Notes: generated by a model not told the origin, from the sequence alone. A stretch of DNA of 64,000 nucleotides from Mangrovimonas sp. YM274 (GCF_030908385.1 NZ_CP133091.1:3529501-3593500), one strand, 5' to 3'; counted from the stretch's first letter, positions 49,866 through 58,821 are shown. Numbers and translations: made by a program.

Positions 49866-49898
49866 TAAAAAAAGGAGCCTTTTAAAAAGCCCCTTTTT
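49866..49898 (-). terminator. Hairpin terminator after the 275-residue protein gene
   Basis: AAAAAGGAGC...GCCCCTTTTT forms an imperfect A/T-flanked stem just downstream of the minus-strand gene ending at 49920 and upstream of the PhnA promoter. Confidence 0.6.
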
Positions 49899-49919
49899 AC
49901 AACAAAAGTTTAATCACGG

Positions 49920-50747
49920 TTACTTCCGCAAACCGGCAACAACAGTGTAGACTGCATCGCTATGAACTGGAGTAAAGTATTTTTCTACTAATTTATTCAT
50001 TTTTTCTCGATCGGCTTCATCTTTCCAATGAGACTTGACAAGTTCATCGTTCCTGTCAAACATCTTTTCTAGGTCTGCCATAGAATCAAGAATAAAAGCC
50101 TCTACAAACACCGTTCTATCGGCTCCATAAGCATGTGCTTGGGGGTAATAGCCCTTGATATATTCATTTTTGTGAAATACATGTAAAGCATAATCGTCAA
50201 ATGCCTTTCTAAATTCATCCCCATTTCCATCTTTTGGATATGCAAAATGTCCTGTCCTAACATACAGGATTTTATTCTCTGTCATATTATCATCGTTGAA
50301 CAATTTTGCATTGGGCATTGTAGCATAAATTTCATCGGAATGGTAAGCCGAATAATATTTGTTTCTCTTATCAAAAAAGGCCTCCCTGGCTTTTTCATTT
50401 GGCCATGCCGCCTCAATAAGGTCCCCATTCTTTTTGGCCGCCAAATCAATATCATTCCATGTTGGAAAGGCTTGAACATATAACAATTCTGTATTGTCTG
50501 GGGTCATTCTATGTAGATAAAACCCTGCTGACACCACATGCTCATTTTTACTGGTGACCTTATCTAAAAACTCCTTTTCAACAGCTTTCCATTCATCCAT
50601 TTTAAAGTCTTTTAGATCCATGTTCCAATGCATCGTCGTTACCGTTATGTATTGGGGTCTTTCAGGGGCCTCTTGGGCATACGTCATGCCTACTCCTACG
50701 ATTAACAACATTGCTAAAAGTAGCATCATCCGATTGGTCGTTTTCAT
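49920..50747 (-). CDS. Secreted protein with two duplicated ferredoxin-like halves, unknown function
   Basis: A 275-residue protein with a signal peptide (ends MTYAQ, about 25). The two halves resemble each other: WPNEKAREAFFDKRNKYYSAYHSDEIY in the first matches WKDEADREKMNKLVEKYFTPVHSDAVY in the second, each preceded by a KNEHVVSAGFY / KNEYIKGYYPQ strand. The pattern suggests two dimeric alpha-beta-barrel (ferredoxin-like) domains in one chain. No catalytic residues or family are recognised. It is monocistronic, with a terminator downstream. Confidence 0.75.
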   Translation of the reverse strand: MKTTNRMMLLLAMLLIVGVGMTYAQEAPERPQYITVTTMHWNMDLKDFKMDEWKAVEKEFLDKVTSKNEHVVSAGFYLHRMTPDNTELLYVQAFPTWNDIDLAAKKNGDLIEAAWPNEKAREAFFDKRNKYYSAYHSDEIYATMPNAKLFNDDNMTENKILYVRTGHFAYPKDGNGDEFRKAFDDYALHVFHKNEYIKGYYPQAHAYGADRTVFVEAFILDSMADLEKMFDRNDELVKSHWKDEADREKMNKLVEKYFTPVHSDAVYTVVAGLRK

Positions 50748-50957
50748 AATTAATTAAGTTTTAAGATTACTATATTGACAACAAAAAAATTCTTAAAAAA
50801 CTCAATCTGGGACAACCAAACTTTTGGGGGAAGTCTTTATAAAAGTCTGGGGACAATTATGTTCAAGCGAAGATTTGTCTTACTAATATACAATAATAAA
50901 TTAACATCCTAAATGTTAACAGCTTGTAATCTTATAATTACTTTATTAAATACTATT

Positions 50958-51317
50958 TTACAACTGCTCCCGTAACTTTTTTGGCATGGCCTTTACCACC
51001 ATGTCATAAGAATGATCTATTAGCTCCAAAACCAAGGACTTTGAAACTTCACCGTTTAGGTATACTGTATTCCAATGCTTATTGTTTAAATGGAAACCCG
51101 GAACAATCAGTCCATCGTATTGCTCCCGAAGCTCTATGGCATATTCCGGATTACATTTCAAACTAATGGCCTTTTGACCACTTTCCCATTTTTCTAAAGA
51201 AATCAAGGCAAACATTTTGCCTAGCACCTTAAACACCAGAGTGTCCGCATCAAAAGGAAAATCTTCTGTGGCTTTATGTTTGCCCAGGCAATAGGCATGC
51301 AACTGTTCAATATCCAT
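50958..51317 (-). CDS. MmcQ/YjbR family protein
   Basis: A 119-residue protein with the CyaY-like fold of the MmcQ/YjbR family: DIEQLHAYCLGKHKATEDFPFD, VFKVLGKMFALI, LKCNPEYAIELREQY, GFHLNNKHWNTVYL. Function in the cell is unknown; DNA binding has been proposed for the family. Last gene of a tight three-gene unit (2 bp after the DUF4260 gene). Confidence 0.88.
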   Translation of the reverse strand: MDIEQLHAYCLGKHKATEDFPFDADTLVFKVLGKMFALISLEKWESGQKAISLKCNPEYAIELREQYDGLIVPGFHLNNKHWNTVYLNGEVSKSLVLELIDHSYDMVVKAMPKKLREQL

Positions 51318-51319
51318 AA

Positions 51320-51667
51320 TTACAGCAACTTTCCTAGATGGGTATTTTTAAAATCATCAAAATACTTAAGGCCATAACCAAATATTCGATCAAAAGAAGC
51401 GTGCGAAAAAAGGATAACTCCAATTAACTTCCACATTTCCAAATCCGTATATACTCCCAATAAAAATAATGCCACCGCAATAGCTTTGTGGTGGCATAAA
51501 TTATAGGTAATTGCTCCAATTCTAGGGTTAAACAAATACCCCAGCATACCCAAATCTGGGAGCAGAAACAAGGCTAAAAACCACCACCAACTGTAGGTTA
51601 AAGTGTGAAATGCATATACTCCCATAAGGAGCATCAGCAATTCTTCAATTTTCAGCGACCATTTCAT
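51320..51667 (-). CDS. DUF4260 membrane protein
   Basis: A 115-residue, mostly hydrophobic protein with about four membrane segments; LLPDLGMLGYLFNPRIGAITYNLCHHKAIAV and HASFDRIFGYGLKY are characteristic of DUF4260. Function unknown. One base separates it from the cyclase gene upstream. Confidence 0.83.
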   Translation of the reverse strand: MKWSLKIEELLMLLMGVYAFHTLTYSWWWFLALFLLPDLGMLGYLFNPRIGAITYNLCHHKAIAVALFLLGVYTDLEMWKLIGVILFSHASFDRIFGYGLKYFDDFKNTHLGKLL

Positions 51668-51668
51668 G

Positions 51669-52418
51669 CTATTCTATTTTATATAAAATGGGCTTGCTTG
51701 GGGAAGCATCGTTTTCAAAAGGCGCTATTTGTAGATTTAAAAAATAGGAGCCATCCTCTACTGAGTTCGGCACAAAAATAAATTCGGTAATAGTGGCATC
51801 CAACCTTAACTTTCCATTAGTATTCCAAAACGCATTATGAGCCAAAAGCTCTCCATCATCCTTTTCTTTATCAACACTTGGTAGGTCTACCAACAAATGT
51901 TTAATTCCTTTTTTCTTCAAATAAATGGCTACCTCCTCCAACAAATAAGTTGGGTTGGTATGCGAATATTGTCTGGATAGTTTTTCCTTGGTATTAGGAA
52001 TCGTCCTTAGCACTACGGCATCCCGCTTTTTATTACCCAAAGCTGTTTGCACCTGCTTTTTGGATATCACAAAATCGTCTCCCAATTTTTCTGGAGCAAC
52101 CGTAATTACCTCTGCCATAAAGAAAAACTGTTTTAGGTTTTTATTAATGGAATGTACTTTCGGGGTAATATGTCCAACACATTCGGTATGGGTACCATGG
52201 GAATGAGGATTAAACGAAATATTATTAAAATTAACCACTGCTCCATCTTCTACGCTGGCCACCCAATCATCTTCCTTTACGGGCTCAATTTTTGGCGGCC
52301 CCAAATACCAAGCATTCACATTGCTTTCAGAAGAAATTAGGGGGATTGAAATGTCTATAGGTTGGGTTAAGTCTATTTTATATTTTTTGGAATTGTAATG
52401 TATTGTTGCAATCATCAA
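51669..52418 (-). CDS. Cyclase family protein (kynurenine-formamidase-like fold)
   Basis: A 249-residue member of the metal-dependent cyclase family (PF04199 type). SHGTHTECVGHI holds the HxGTHxxxxxH metal motif, and LVDLPSVDKEKDDG with HNAFW downstream is also typical. Members hydrolyse formyl-kynurenine or related amides; the substrate here is unknown. First gene of the three-gene unit. Confidence 0.83.
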   Translation of the reverse strand: MMIATIHYNSKKYKIDLTQPIDISIPLISSESNVNAWYLGPPKIEPVKEDDWVASVEDGAVVNFNNISFNPHSHGTHTECVGHITPKVHSINKNLKQFFFMAEVITVAPEKLGDDFVISKKQVQTALGNKKRDAVVLRTIPNTKEKLSRQYSHTNPTYLLEEVAIYLKKKGIKHLLVDLPSVDKEKDDGELLAHNAFWNTNGKLRLDATITEFIFVPNSVEDGSYFLNLQIAPFENDASPSKPILYKIE

Positions 52419-52526
52419 TTATTAATTTAACAAGGTAATCTCTAAAGTTTTTTTGCTTTAGTTTCAAATATAAGCCTTTTAATTGAAGATTTTTTTATTT
52501 CTGCTTTTGGTTTGAAGACTTAAGTA

Positions 52527-53663
52527 TTAAGACACGAAAAACAAGTCTGAAGCAATGCCATCTGCCAAGAATTTTCCCTTTGAAGTAGTACATAAACTAG
52601 CTTCATCACCCTTGGAAAAAGCCAACACACCGTTTTCCAAATGAGGTTTAGCCGCTTTAAGGATGTACTCCTTGAAGTTAGCACCAAAATCGCTTTCAAT
52701 TTTATCCAATGACACGCCCCAAATGGTTCGCAATCCTGTCATGACATATTCATTATATTGGTCTTCCACGCTCAATTCCTCAACTGTAGAAGGCAACTCA
52801 CTCTCTATAATAGCTTTGATGTAAGCTGAGTTATTGGGCACATTCCAACTGCGTCTTTTAGCATTGAAAGAATGCGCCGAAGGCCCTATCCCCAAGTACG
52901 GCTTACCCTGCCAATAGCTGGTATTGTGTTTGGAATAAAAACCAGGTTTTCCAAAATTGGAAATTTCATAATGTACAAAGCCTTCTGCTGTAGTGCGCTC
53001 CATTAAATGGTTGAAATGCTCAAGAGCCAAGGCTTCATCCACAGGGGGATATGTTCCTTTTTTCACAAAAGAATCCAATGCCGTTTTGGGCTCTACCGTA
53101 AGTGCATAACTTGAAATATGCTGAACACCAAAATCAAAAGCCATCTGCAAGTTTTGATCCCATTTCTTAAGATCCATGTTTGGAATTCCATAAATTAAAT
53201 CGATGGTAATATTATCAAATAACTGGGCTGCCAATTCTAGTGCTTGCTTGGCCTCATAAGCATTATGGGCTCGATTCATCCCCTTCAAATCTTCATCAAA
53301 AAAAGATTGAATTCCAATACTCAGCCGGTTGATGCGAGAAGCGGCCAATGCTTCTATTTTTTCAGGGGTTAAATCGTCTGGATTGGCTTCCAAAGTAATT
53401 TCAGGAGATTCAGCCACTTTGAAATTGCCATAAACAGCATTTATAAGCAATTGAAGTTCTTCTACCGTCAATAACGAAGGCGTCCCGCCTCCAAAATAAA
53501 TGGTTTCAACCATTTCGTTTTGGAATTCGTCATGACGTAGTTGTAACTCTTTGGTCAAGCATTGCAATAATGCATCCTTCTTCTTTAAAGAGGTTGAAAA
53601 ATGGAAGTCGCAATAATAACACGCTTGCTTACAAAATGGAATATGGAAATAGATACCTGACAA
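52527..53663 (-). CDS. hemW: HemW radical SAM heme chaperone, TTG start
   Basis: A 378-residue radical SAM protein. CKQACYYC (Cys11, Cys15, Cys18) is the CxxxCxxC cluster site, GGGTPSLL binds SAM and the C-terminal HemN domain is present. HemW is a heme-trafficking protein related to, but distinct from, coproporphyrinogen oxidase HemN. The start codon must be TTG at 53663: the codon just upstream is TAA, and the conserved sequence SGIYFHIPFCKQ begins directly after it. The loss of ATG coincides with the insertion of the four-helix-bundle gene upstream. Confidence 0.9.
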   Translation of the reverse strand: MSGIYFHIPFCKQACYYCDFHFSTSLKKKDALLQCLTKELQLRHDEFQNEMVETIYFGGGTPSLLTVEELQLLINAVYGNFKVAESPEITLEANPDDLTPEKIEALAASRINRLSIGIQSFFDEDLKGMNRAHNAYEAKQALELAAQLFDNITIDLIYGIPNMDLKKWDQNLQMAFDFGVQHISSYALTVEPKTALDSFVKKGTYPPVDEALALEHFNHLMERTTAEGFVHYEISNFGKPGFYSKHNTSYWQGKPYLGIGPSAHSFNAKRRSWNVPNNSAYIKAIIESELPSTVEELSVEDQYNEYVMTGLRTIWGVSLDKIESDFGANFKEYILKAAKPHLENGVLAFSKGDEASLCTTSKGKFLADGIASDLFFVS

Positions 53664-53671
53664 TTAACGAT

Positions 53672-53696
53672 GATCAATTAGCAATAAACAATTAAC
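53672..53696 (+). repeat. Inverted repeat flanking the four-helix-bundle gene, hemW side
   Basis: The 25 bp beginning GATCAATTAGCAATAAAC match the reverse complement of 54070-54094 at 22 of 25 positions. The region also repeats CAATTAAC/CAATTAGC/CAATTAAC at 14-bp intervals (from 53661, 53675 and 53689). Confidence 0.75.
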
Positions 53697-53705
53697 CTTC
53701 ACTGA

Positions 53706-54059
53706 TTATTTGTTTAAACGGGTTTTCTTTAATATTGAAAATAAAATTTTGGATGTTTCATCTGTTTTCGAAAATAAATCATCAAAAACTTTAATAGAAA
53801 TATAATCTGAGTCTTTTAAAAGCTTGAGCCAATATTTGGTTTCTAAACTTTCCTTATAAGCTATTGAAATTTTTGCTGAGAAGTCAGCTGTTGATATAGC
53901 GCCATTGGCTTCTGCGACATTGGCTCCTATACTAGTACCACATCTCAACAATTGTTTAGAAAGCACAAATTCTTTATGATTAGCTAAAATGTCTTTATAA
54001 ACACAAACAATAGCTAAAGCCAATTGATATGATTTATCTTTCAAAGGATTTTCAACCAT
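53706..54059 (-). CDS. Four-helix-bundle protein (S23/IVP-like)
   Basis: A 117-residue helical protein: SYQLALAIVCVYKDI, LSKQLLRCGTSIGANVAEANGAIS and FSAKISIAYKESLETKYWLKLLKDS are the TIGR02436/23S rRNA intervening-sequence protein signature. In other bacteria such genes sit inside 23S rRNA insertions or are dispersed among genes; the function is unknown. Here it stands alone between ruvC and hemW, flanked by an inverted repeat, and looks inserted. Confidence 0.9.
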   Translation of the reverse strand: MVENPLKDKSYQLALAIVCVYKDILANHKEFVLSKQLLRCGTSIGANVAEANGAISTADFSAKISIAYKESLETKYWLKLLKDSDYISIKVFDDLFSKTDETSKILFSILKKTRLNK

Positions 54060-54069
54060 AACTATTTCT

Positions 54070-54094
54070 GCTAATTGGTTATTGCTTATTGATC
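54070..54094 (-). repeat. Inverted repeat flanking the four-helix-bundle gene, ruvC side
   Basis: The partner of 53672-53696 in opposite orientation (GCTAATTGGTTATTGCTTATTGATC on plus is split here as GCTAATTGGTTA + TTGCTTATTGATC). It overlaps the last codons and stop of ruvC. Confidence 0.75.
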
Positions 54095-54636
54095 TTTGAT
54101 TGATTTTGCTTTACAAAACTGGCCCATCCAGAATAGCTTTTGCCAACTTCTACGCGTCCTTGATTATAAAAATGACACACTGCTGCCGCCAATCCATCGG
54201 TGGCATCCAAATTTTTAGGTAAAGCTTTTAAGCCCAATAAACTTTGTAGCATTTTGGCCACCTGTTCTTTACTTGCATTACCACTTCCTGTAATGGCCAT
54301 TTTTATTTTTTTGGGTGAATACTCAGTAATAGGCACTTCCCTGCTTAAACCTGCTGCCATAGCAACCCCCTGTGCCCTTCCCAACTTGAGCATACTTTGG
54401 ACGTTTTTCCCAAAAAAAGGAGCTTCAATGGCTATTTCGTCAGGGTGATGGGTTTCAATCAACTCGATGGTACGCTCAAAAATGAGTTTCAATTTAAGGT
54501 AATGATCATCATACTTCTTAAGATCTAGCTCATTGAGCTGCAAAAAAGACATCTTGTTTCCTACAACCTTAATTAGACCAAACCCCATGATGGTGGTTCC
54601 GGGATCAATTCCCAAAATAATTTTTTCCTGCTTCAT
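54079..54636 (-). CDS. ruvC: Holliday junction resolvase RuvC
   Basis: A 185-residue endonuclease. ILGIDPGTTIMGFG holds the first catalytic Asp (Asp11), IAIEAPFFG the Glu, and NLDATDGLAAAVCH the C-terminal acidic pair. It resolves Holliday junctions with RuvAB. The ATG at 54636 begins the conserved sequence and is preferred over the frame start nine codons upstream, which would overlap the next gene. Its last codons lie in a repeat that flanks the neighbouring four-helix-bundle gene, so the extreme C terminus may be altered. Confidence 0.94.
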   Translation of the reverse strand: MKQEKIILGIDPGTTIMGFGLIKVVGNKMSFLQLNELDLKKYDDHYLKLKLIFERTIELIETHHPDEIAIEAPFFGKNVQSMLKLGRAQGVAMAAGLSREVPITEYSPKKIKMAITGSGNASKEQVAKMLQSLLGLKALPKNLDATDGLAAAVCHFYNQGRVEVGKSYSGWASFVKQNQSKINKQ

Positions 54637-54643
54637 AAATTCA

Positions 54644-55282
54644 TTAACAATAAGCACAGCCACTTAAAGATATAGATATTCCTATAGTGAAATACATCAT
54701 ATCTCCATTAAACGAATAGCCCTCTATGTGTGGATCGTACTTATCTTCTCCGGAAAAGGAAAATACATAACCTACATCTCCATAAACAGACAAGGTTCTT
54801 GAGAGTCCATAATGAACTTCCAAACCTGCCAGAGCATTAAGAAACGTGTAGGTATTGTCGGCATAATTACCCAATGGTTTAGTAAAGCTTACCCCCGGGC
54901 CAGCATGTGCTACTATAGCTATGGGTTCTGGCCAAAACCAAATCAACCGATTAAAATCGTACACTGCCTGAACATTTATGCGAGTGTAATTCAATTTAAA
55001 TTCTGAAGAACTTTCAGCATTTGAAGCCCTGTTGAAACCACCGTCCAATTTCGCCCCCCAAGTTTCCGTAAACATATGCTGCAATCCTATGTTTACCGTT
55101 GGAAGGTTGACATACTCCGTGTAGAAAATAGGATCCTTTTCATTATCAATGGGGTTATTAAACCCCACAGCCAACTGTAACTTCCATTCACTAGTGGCAT
55201 TTTGGGCCTCCATAAAGGAAGATACAAACACCATACACATTAACATGAACAGGAATTTTTTGTATTTAAAATTTGAAGTCAT
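54644..55282 (-). CDS. Secreted outer-membrane beta-barrel-like protein, unknown function
   Basis: A 212-residue protein with an N-terminal signal peptide (ends FMEAQ, about 27). The rest has alternating amphipathic strands (LQLAVGFNNPI, NIGLQHMFTETWGAKLDGGFN, YTRINVQAVYDFNRL, GLEVHYGLSRTLSVYGDVGYVFSF) as in small OmpA-/OprF-like barrels. It ends ISLSGCAYC with two Cys, unusual for a barrel that normally ends in an aromatic residue. It is 7 bp upstream of ruvC and may share its transcript. Confidence 0.75.
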   Translation of the reverse strand: MTSNFKYKKFLFMLMCMVFVSSFMEAQNATSEWKLQLAVGFNNPIDNEKDPIFYTEYVNLPTVNIGLQHMFTETWGAKLDGGFNRASNAESSSEFKLNYTRINVQAVYDFNRLIWFWPEPIAIVAHAGPGVSFTKPLGNYADNTYTFLNALAGLEVHYGLSRTLSVYGDVGYVFSFSGEDKYDPHIEGYSFNGDMMYFTIGISISLSGCAYC

Positions 55283-55309
55283 CTGGTAATATTTGGTTTA
55301 ATTTGCACT

Positions 55310-56281
55310 ATGCCAACCATAGCTTTTCCCTACAAAACTAAGCAATTCTTCATTGCGCTTCTGAAATTGGGCGTGGTTCTTGGTGTTTTTTATTTTATCT
55401 ACCATAAATTAGGAAACAACAATTCATTTGATTTTACTGAATTCATCCTCTTTTTATCCCAAAAAAGCTTTTTTTCGCTCCACAACCTCCTAATTCTTGT
55501 TGTTCTAAGCAGTTTTAATTGGTGGTTTGAAATCTACAAATGGCAAAGTTTGGCCAGTACTATAGAGCCTATTTCCATAAAAACTTCCGCAGTACAAACC
55601 TTCGGTTCCTTGACAGTTTCATTGTTAACCCCAAACCGCATTGGCGAATATGGAGCCAAAGCCATTTATTTTACTCCTTCTATACGTAAACGCATAATGG
55701 GCTTAAATCTTATAGGAAACTTAAGTCAAATGTGTATCACAACTATTTTGGGTACCATTGGCATATGTTTCTTTGTGATTTTATACGATCTACCTTTATT
55801 AACCAAAAGCCTAAAATGGCCACTACTTCTAGTAATACTTGTTGGTTCCATTATAGGAGTGTTTTGGGGTTTAAAAAAATTGACAACAACCAAGCAAAGC
55901 AAAACACTACAGTTTTTAAGAGAGCTTCCAAAATTAGTATTCTTGAAAACCTTAGGACTTTCATTTCTAAGATATGCTAGTTTCTCCTTTCAATGGCATG
56001 TATTACTTTACTTATTTGGCATTTCATTATCATTTGGTGAAGTCATGGCGGTTGTGTCCAGCATGTACCTATTAGCCTCCGTAATTCCTAGTTTCGCTAT
56101 TTTTGATGTAGTAATCAAAGGCGGGGCTGCTGTCTATTTATTCGGATTATTGGGCGTACCCGAAATTCATATAATTACCATTACAACCATAATGTGGCTT
56201 CTTAACTTGGCAATCCCTGCTATTATTGGCAGTTATTTTGTACTGATTTTCAAACAACCCAAAACCGAATATTCCCTATGA
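55310..56281 (+). CDS. Lysylphosphatidylglycerol synthase-TM/flippase-like membrane protein
   Basis: A 323-residue protein with about eight membrane segments. SFNWWFEIYKWQSLA, FGSLTVSLLTPNRIGEYGAKAIYF and ASFSFQWHVLLYLFG match the UPF0104/LPG-synthase TM family, which includes flippase-like and glycolipid-related proteins. It overlaps the following glycosyltransferase gene by 4 bp (ATGA), suggesting a joint role in a membrane lipid or glycan. Confidence 0.82.
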   Translation: MPTIAFPYKTKQFFIALLKLGVVLGVFYFIYHKLGNNNSFDFTEFILFLSQKSFFSLHNLLILVVLSSFNWWFEIYKWQSLASTIEPISIKTSAVQTFGSLTVSLLTPNRIGEYGAKAIYFTPSIRKRIMGLNLIGNLSQMCITTILGTIGICFFVILYDLPLLTKSLKWPLLLVILVGSIIGVFWGLKKLTTTKQSKTLQFLRELPKLVFLKTLGLSFLRYASFSFQWHVLLYLFGISLSFGEVMAVVSSMYLLASVIPSFAIFDVVIKGGAAVYLFGLLGVPEIHIITITTIMWLLNLAIPAIIGSYFVLIFKQPKTEYSL

Positions 56282-57402
56282 CCTTTATTGCTCTATTTAT
56301 TGGCGTTGCTTATTTGATCATCATTGCAAAACTTATTGTAGGATTTGACAAGGTCCCAGATTTCCTTCTTCAGGATAACAGCCCTAAAACGCGATTTTCC
56401 ATTGTCATTCCTTTTAGGAATGAAGAACAAAACTTGCCCAAACTTTCAGAATCACTATACAATCTTAACTACCCTAAATCTCTTTTTGAAATCATCTTTG
56501 TAAATGATGAATCCACCGATGATTCTGTTAGCCTTATTGAAACCTATTTTTCAGGAAAACAGGTTGATTTTAAATTGATTCCGAACCATCGCAGCTCCAA
56601 TTCACCTAAAAAAGACGCTATTTCCACTGCCATTGGCTCAGCAAAAAACGAATGGATTGTTACCACCGATGCGGATTGTATAATACCAAAATATTGGTTG
56701 GATTGTTTTGATAGTTTTATCCAAACCAATGATACCCATTTTATTGTCGGACCTGTTTCCTATCATCATGTCACCTCCTTTTTGGACCGCTTTCAACTTT
56801 TGGACATTCTAAGCCTTCAGGGGGCTACTATTGGAGGTTTTGGAATTGGCCATCCTTTCCTTTGCAACGGCGCCAATTTGGCCTACAAAAAAGAACTTTT
56901 CAATACGCTTAATGGCTTTGAAGGCAACAACGGTATTGCCAGTGGCGATGATATTTTTATGCTAGAGAAAGCTACCAAAACAGGTTTGGACCATGTACAT
57001 TACTTGAAAAGCACCGGTGCCATGGTAACCACAACAGCTGAAAAAAGTTTAAAACTCTTAATATCGCAACGCATCAGGTGGGCTGCAAAAACATCGAAAT
57101 ATTCAAGCTACTTTTCAAAAATTACAGCATTGTCGGTTTTTGCCATGAATGCCATTTTGGTTTGTCTATTACTGTTTTGGATTATGGATATTTCATCCTT
57201 AAGAACGCTTGTATATCTGTTCACCTTAAAATTCTGTATTGATTTTCTGCTCATTTTTAAGGTCTCCCGCTTTTGGGAGCAAGAACAATATTTAGGCACC
57301 TATGTTCCTTCCAGTTTTTTATATCCATTTTTCAGTGTCTACGTGGCCGTAAATTCCATTTTTAAAGGATACAAATGGAAAGGCCGCTCATACAAAAAAT
57401 AG
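56278..57402 (+). CDS. GT2-family membrane glycosyltransferase
   Basis: A 374-residue enzyme with an N-terminal membrane helix, a GT-A domain (SIVIPFRNEEQNLPKLSESL; FVNDESTDDS; TTDADCIIP as DxD; GDDIFML; QRIRWAAKTSKY as QxxRW) and two or three C-terminal membrane segments. The QxxRW motif indicates a processive or lipid-linked GT2 type. Donor and acceptor are unknown. Translationally coupled to the flippase-like gene. Confidence 0.9.
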   Translation: MTFIALFIGVAYLIIIAKLIVGFDKVPDFLLQDNSPKTRFSIVIPFRNEEQNLPKLSESLYNLNYPKSLFEIIFVNDESTDDSVSLIETYFSGKQVDFKLIPNHRSSNSPKKDAISTAIGSAKNEWIVTTDADCIIPKYWLDCFDSFIQTNDTHFIVGPVSYHHVTSFLDRFQLLDILSLQGATIGGFGIGHPFLCNGANLAYKKELFNTLNGFEGNNGIASGDDIFMLEKATKTGLDHVHYLKSTGAMVTTTAEKSLKLLISQRIRWAAKTSKYSSYFSKITALSVFAMNAILVCLLLFWIMDISSLRTLVYLFTLKFCIDFLLIFKVSRFWEQEQYLGTYVPSSFLYPFFSVYVAVNSIFKGYKWKGRSYKK

Positions 57403-57455
57403 GGCGACTATAGTTTATTTTTACTAGCTTTACTCCAATATTAAGTATCAACCCA

Positions 57456-58337
57456 ATGAAACAAGCACTTCTTATTATTTGTCTGTTGGTTAGCAGTCTC
57501 ATTTATTCCCAAAATTCGTACACTGTAAATGGAGAAACTTTGGAACTCAAAACAGAAATTGAAGGCACACTTGATTTACTTTGGACCATAGACAATGGTA
57601 CTTACCGCTATTTTATAAAAACCACCGACAACACTATTGTTGAGCTAAAAAACACCAAAAATCCAGATACCCGTAAATATCAAAACGAATATAAAACCAC
57701 TTTAGAACAAGCTACAAAAGGTTCTGGTATGTCCACTAAAAATGTGAACCTCACCATACCTAGCTTGAAAAAATTTGTTGACAGTTATAACAGCACTTCG
57801 GATGCCTCTTACCAAACACAGGATATCAAAGCCCAACCAGAAATGCGACTTGGTGTGTTTGGAGGCATTACCAACAGCCCTTTCATCTACAACCCAGAGA
57901 ATTACACCTCTTCGGTTTTGGGTGCCGAATTGGAAGTGATTACCAATGCCGAAAAACAGAGACATTCTGGATTTTTGCAATTCCGACATACTTTTGAAAA
58001 CAAAGATTTTGAATATCGCACAACCGAAATTTCTTTGGGATATCGCTTTAGAGCGCTTAAATTTAGAAGACTTGACATCTATGCCGATGTGAAATTTGCG
58101 ACTTTGAATCTTTCGGACAGGGCTTATACTTATACTGACGACAATGATAATGTTGTGAGCGCAAATGAAAAAGAAACTATTTTCGACGCTCCTTTTATTT
58201 TTGGAATTGGAGCTGATTACCGCATTTCCAACAGGAGTTACATCATGTTTGGATTCAATAATCTTGCTGCCATTAGATTGGAAAACGGCAAACATTTTTC
58301 TACCGATTTCACCCTAGGGTACAAACTTAAACTTTAG
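57456..58337 (+). CDS. Secreted protein with C-terminal outer-membrane barrel, unknown function
   Basis: A 293-residue protein with a signal peptide (ends LIYSQ, about 19). Residues 20-115 are mixed alpha/beta; from about 125 onward strands such as MRLGVFGGITNSPF, GAELEVITNAEKQRHSGFLQFRHTF, YRTTEISLGYRFRAL and a terminal FTLGYKLKL suggest an eight-strand outer-membrane barrel. No family with known function is recognised. It is convergent with the next gene (7 bp). Confidence 0.75.
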   Translation: MKQALLIICLLVSSLIYSQNSYTVNGETLELKTEIEGTLDLLWTIDNGTYRYFIKTTDNTIVELKNTKNPDTRKYQNEYKTTLEQATKGSGMSTKNVNLTIPSLKKFVDSYNSTSDASYQTQDIKAQPEMRLGVFGGITNSPFIYNPENYTSSVLGAELEVITNAEKQRHSGFLQFRHTFENKDFEYRTTEISLGYRFRALKFRRLDIYADVKFATLNLSDRAYTYTDDNDNVVSANEKETIFDAPFIFGIGADYRISNRSYIMFGFNNLAAIRLENGKHFSTDFTLGYKLKL

Positions 58338-58344
58338 GTTCTTT

Positions 58345-58821
58345 TTATTGAATATTCACCACAATTGGCAAGCTAAACTGCGTGGCCACCTGTTGGCTTC
58401 GCTTGATGGCCGGATATATTTTTGGCAGGGAATCGAAACTTTGAAGTAATAGACTATCCAAATCTGGAATTTGTTGTCCCGTCATTGGCTTATAACTGAT
58501 GTCATTTATGGTGAATTGCCCCTTATTATCTATGGTAATTTTCAGTAGAATGGTATCCGATACATCTTGTGACACTATAATGTGCTGTTTAGACAATTGC
58601 GTAGCCACAATGTTTTGAAGCGTTTGTTCAAAACACTGCTTTTTCACATATTTCCCCGATGAGGAATCACAGGAAGCAAATGTAGGGTACTCGTCTACAT
58701 CCTTCCAATTAAACGTTTGCAACTCTTCCTCCAAAAGCTCATCCGAAGAGATCTTTTTTTGTTCAAAGTAGTTACAGGACGTTAACAAAACAACACAAAA
58801 TACTAGTAATAAGTGCTTCAT
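58345..58821 (-). CDS. Lipoprotein with TonB-C-like domain
   Basis: A 158-residue lipoprotein (lipobox at Cys16, LLTSC). The C-terminal half (VSDTILLKITIDNKGQF ... LLLQSFDSLPKIYPAIKRSQQVATQFSLPIVV) resembles the TonB C-terminal domain found in many small Bacteroidota envelope proteins. There is no membrane anchor for ExbBD contact and no proline-rich spacer, so it is not a classical TonB. Role unknown. Confidence 0.65.
   Translation of the reverse strand: MKHLLLVFCVVLLTSCNYFEQKKISSDELLEEELQTFNWKDVDEYPTFASCDSSSGKYVKKQCFEQTLQNIVATQLSKQHIIVSQDVSDTILLKITIDNKGQFTINDISYKPMTGQQIPDLDSLLLQSFDSLPKIYPAIKRSQQVATQFSLPIVVNIQ

Noticed and set aside
52527-53663. Oxygen-independent coproporphyrinogen oxidase HemN
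   Set aside because: Length and the N-terminal CxxxCxxC without the extra HemN Cys in the following position fit the HemW branch better.
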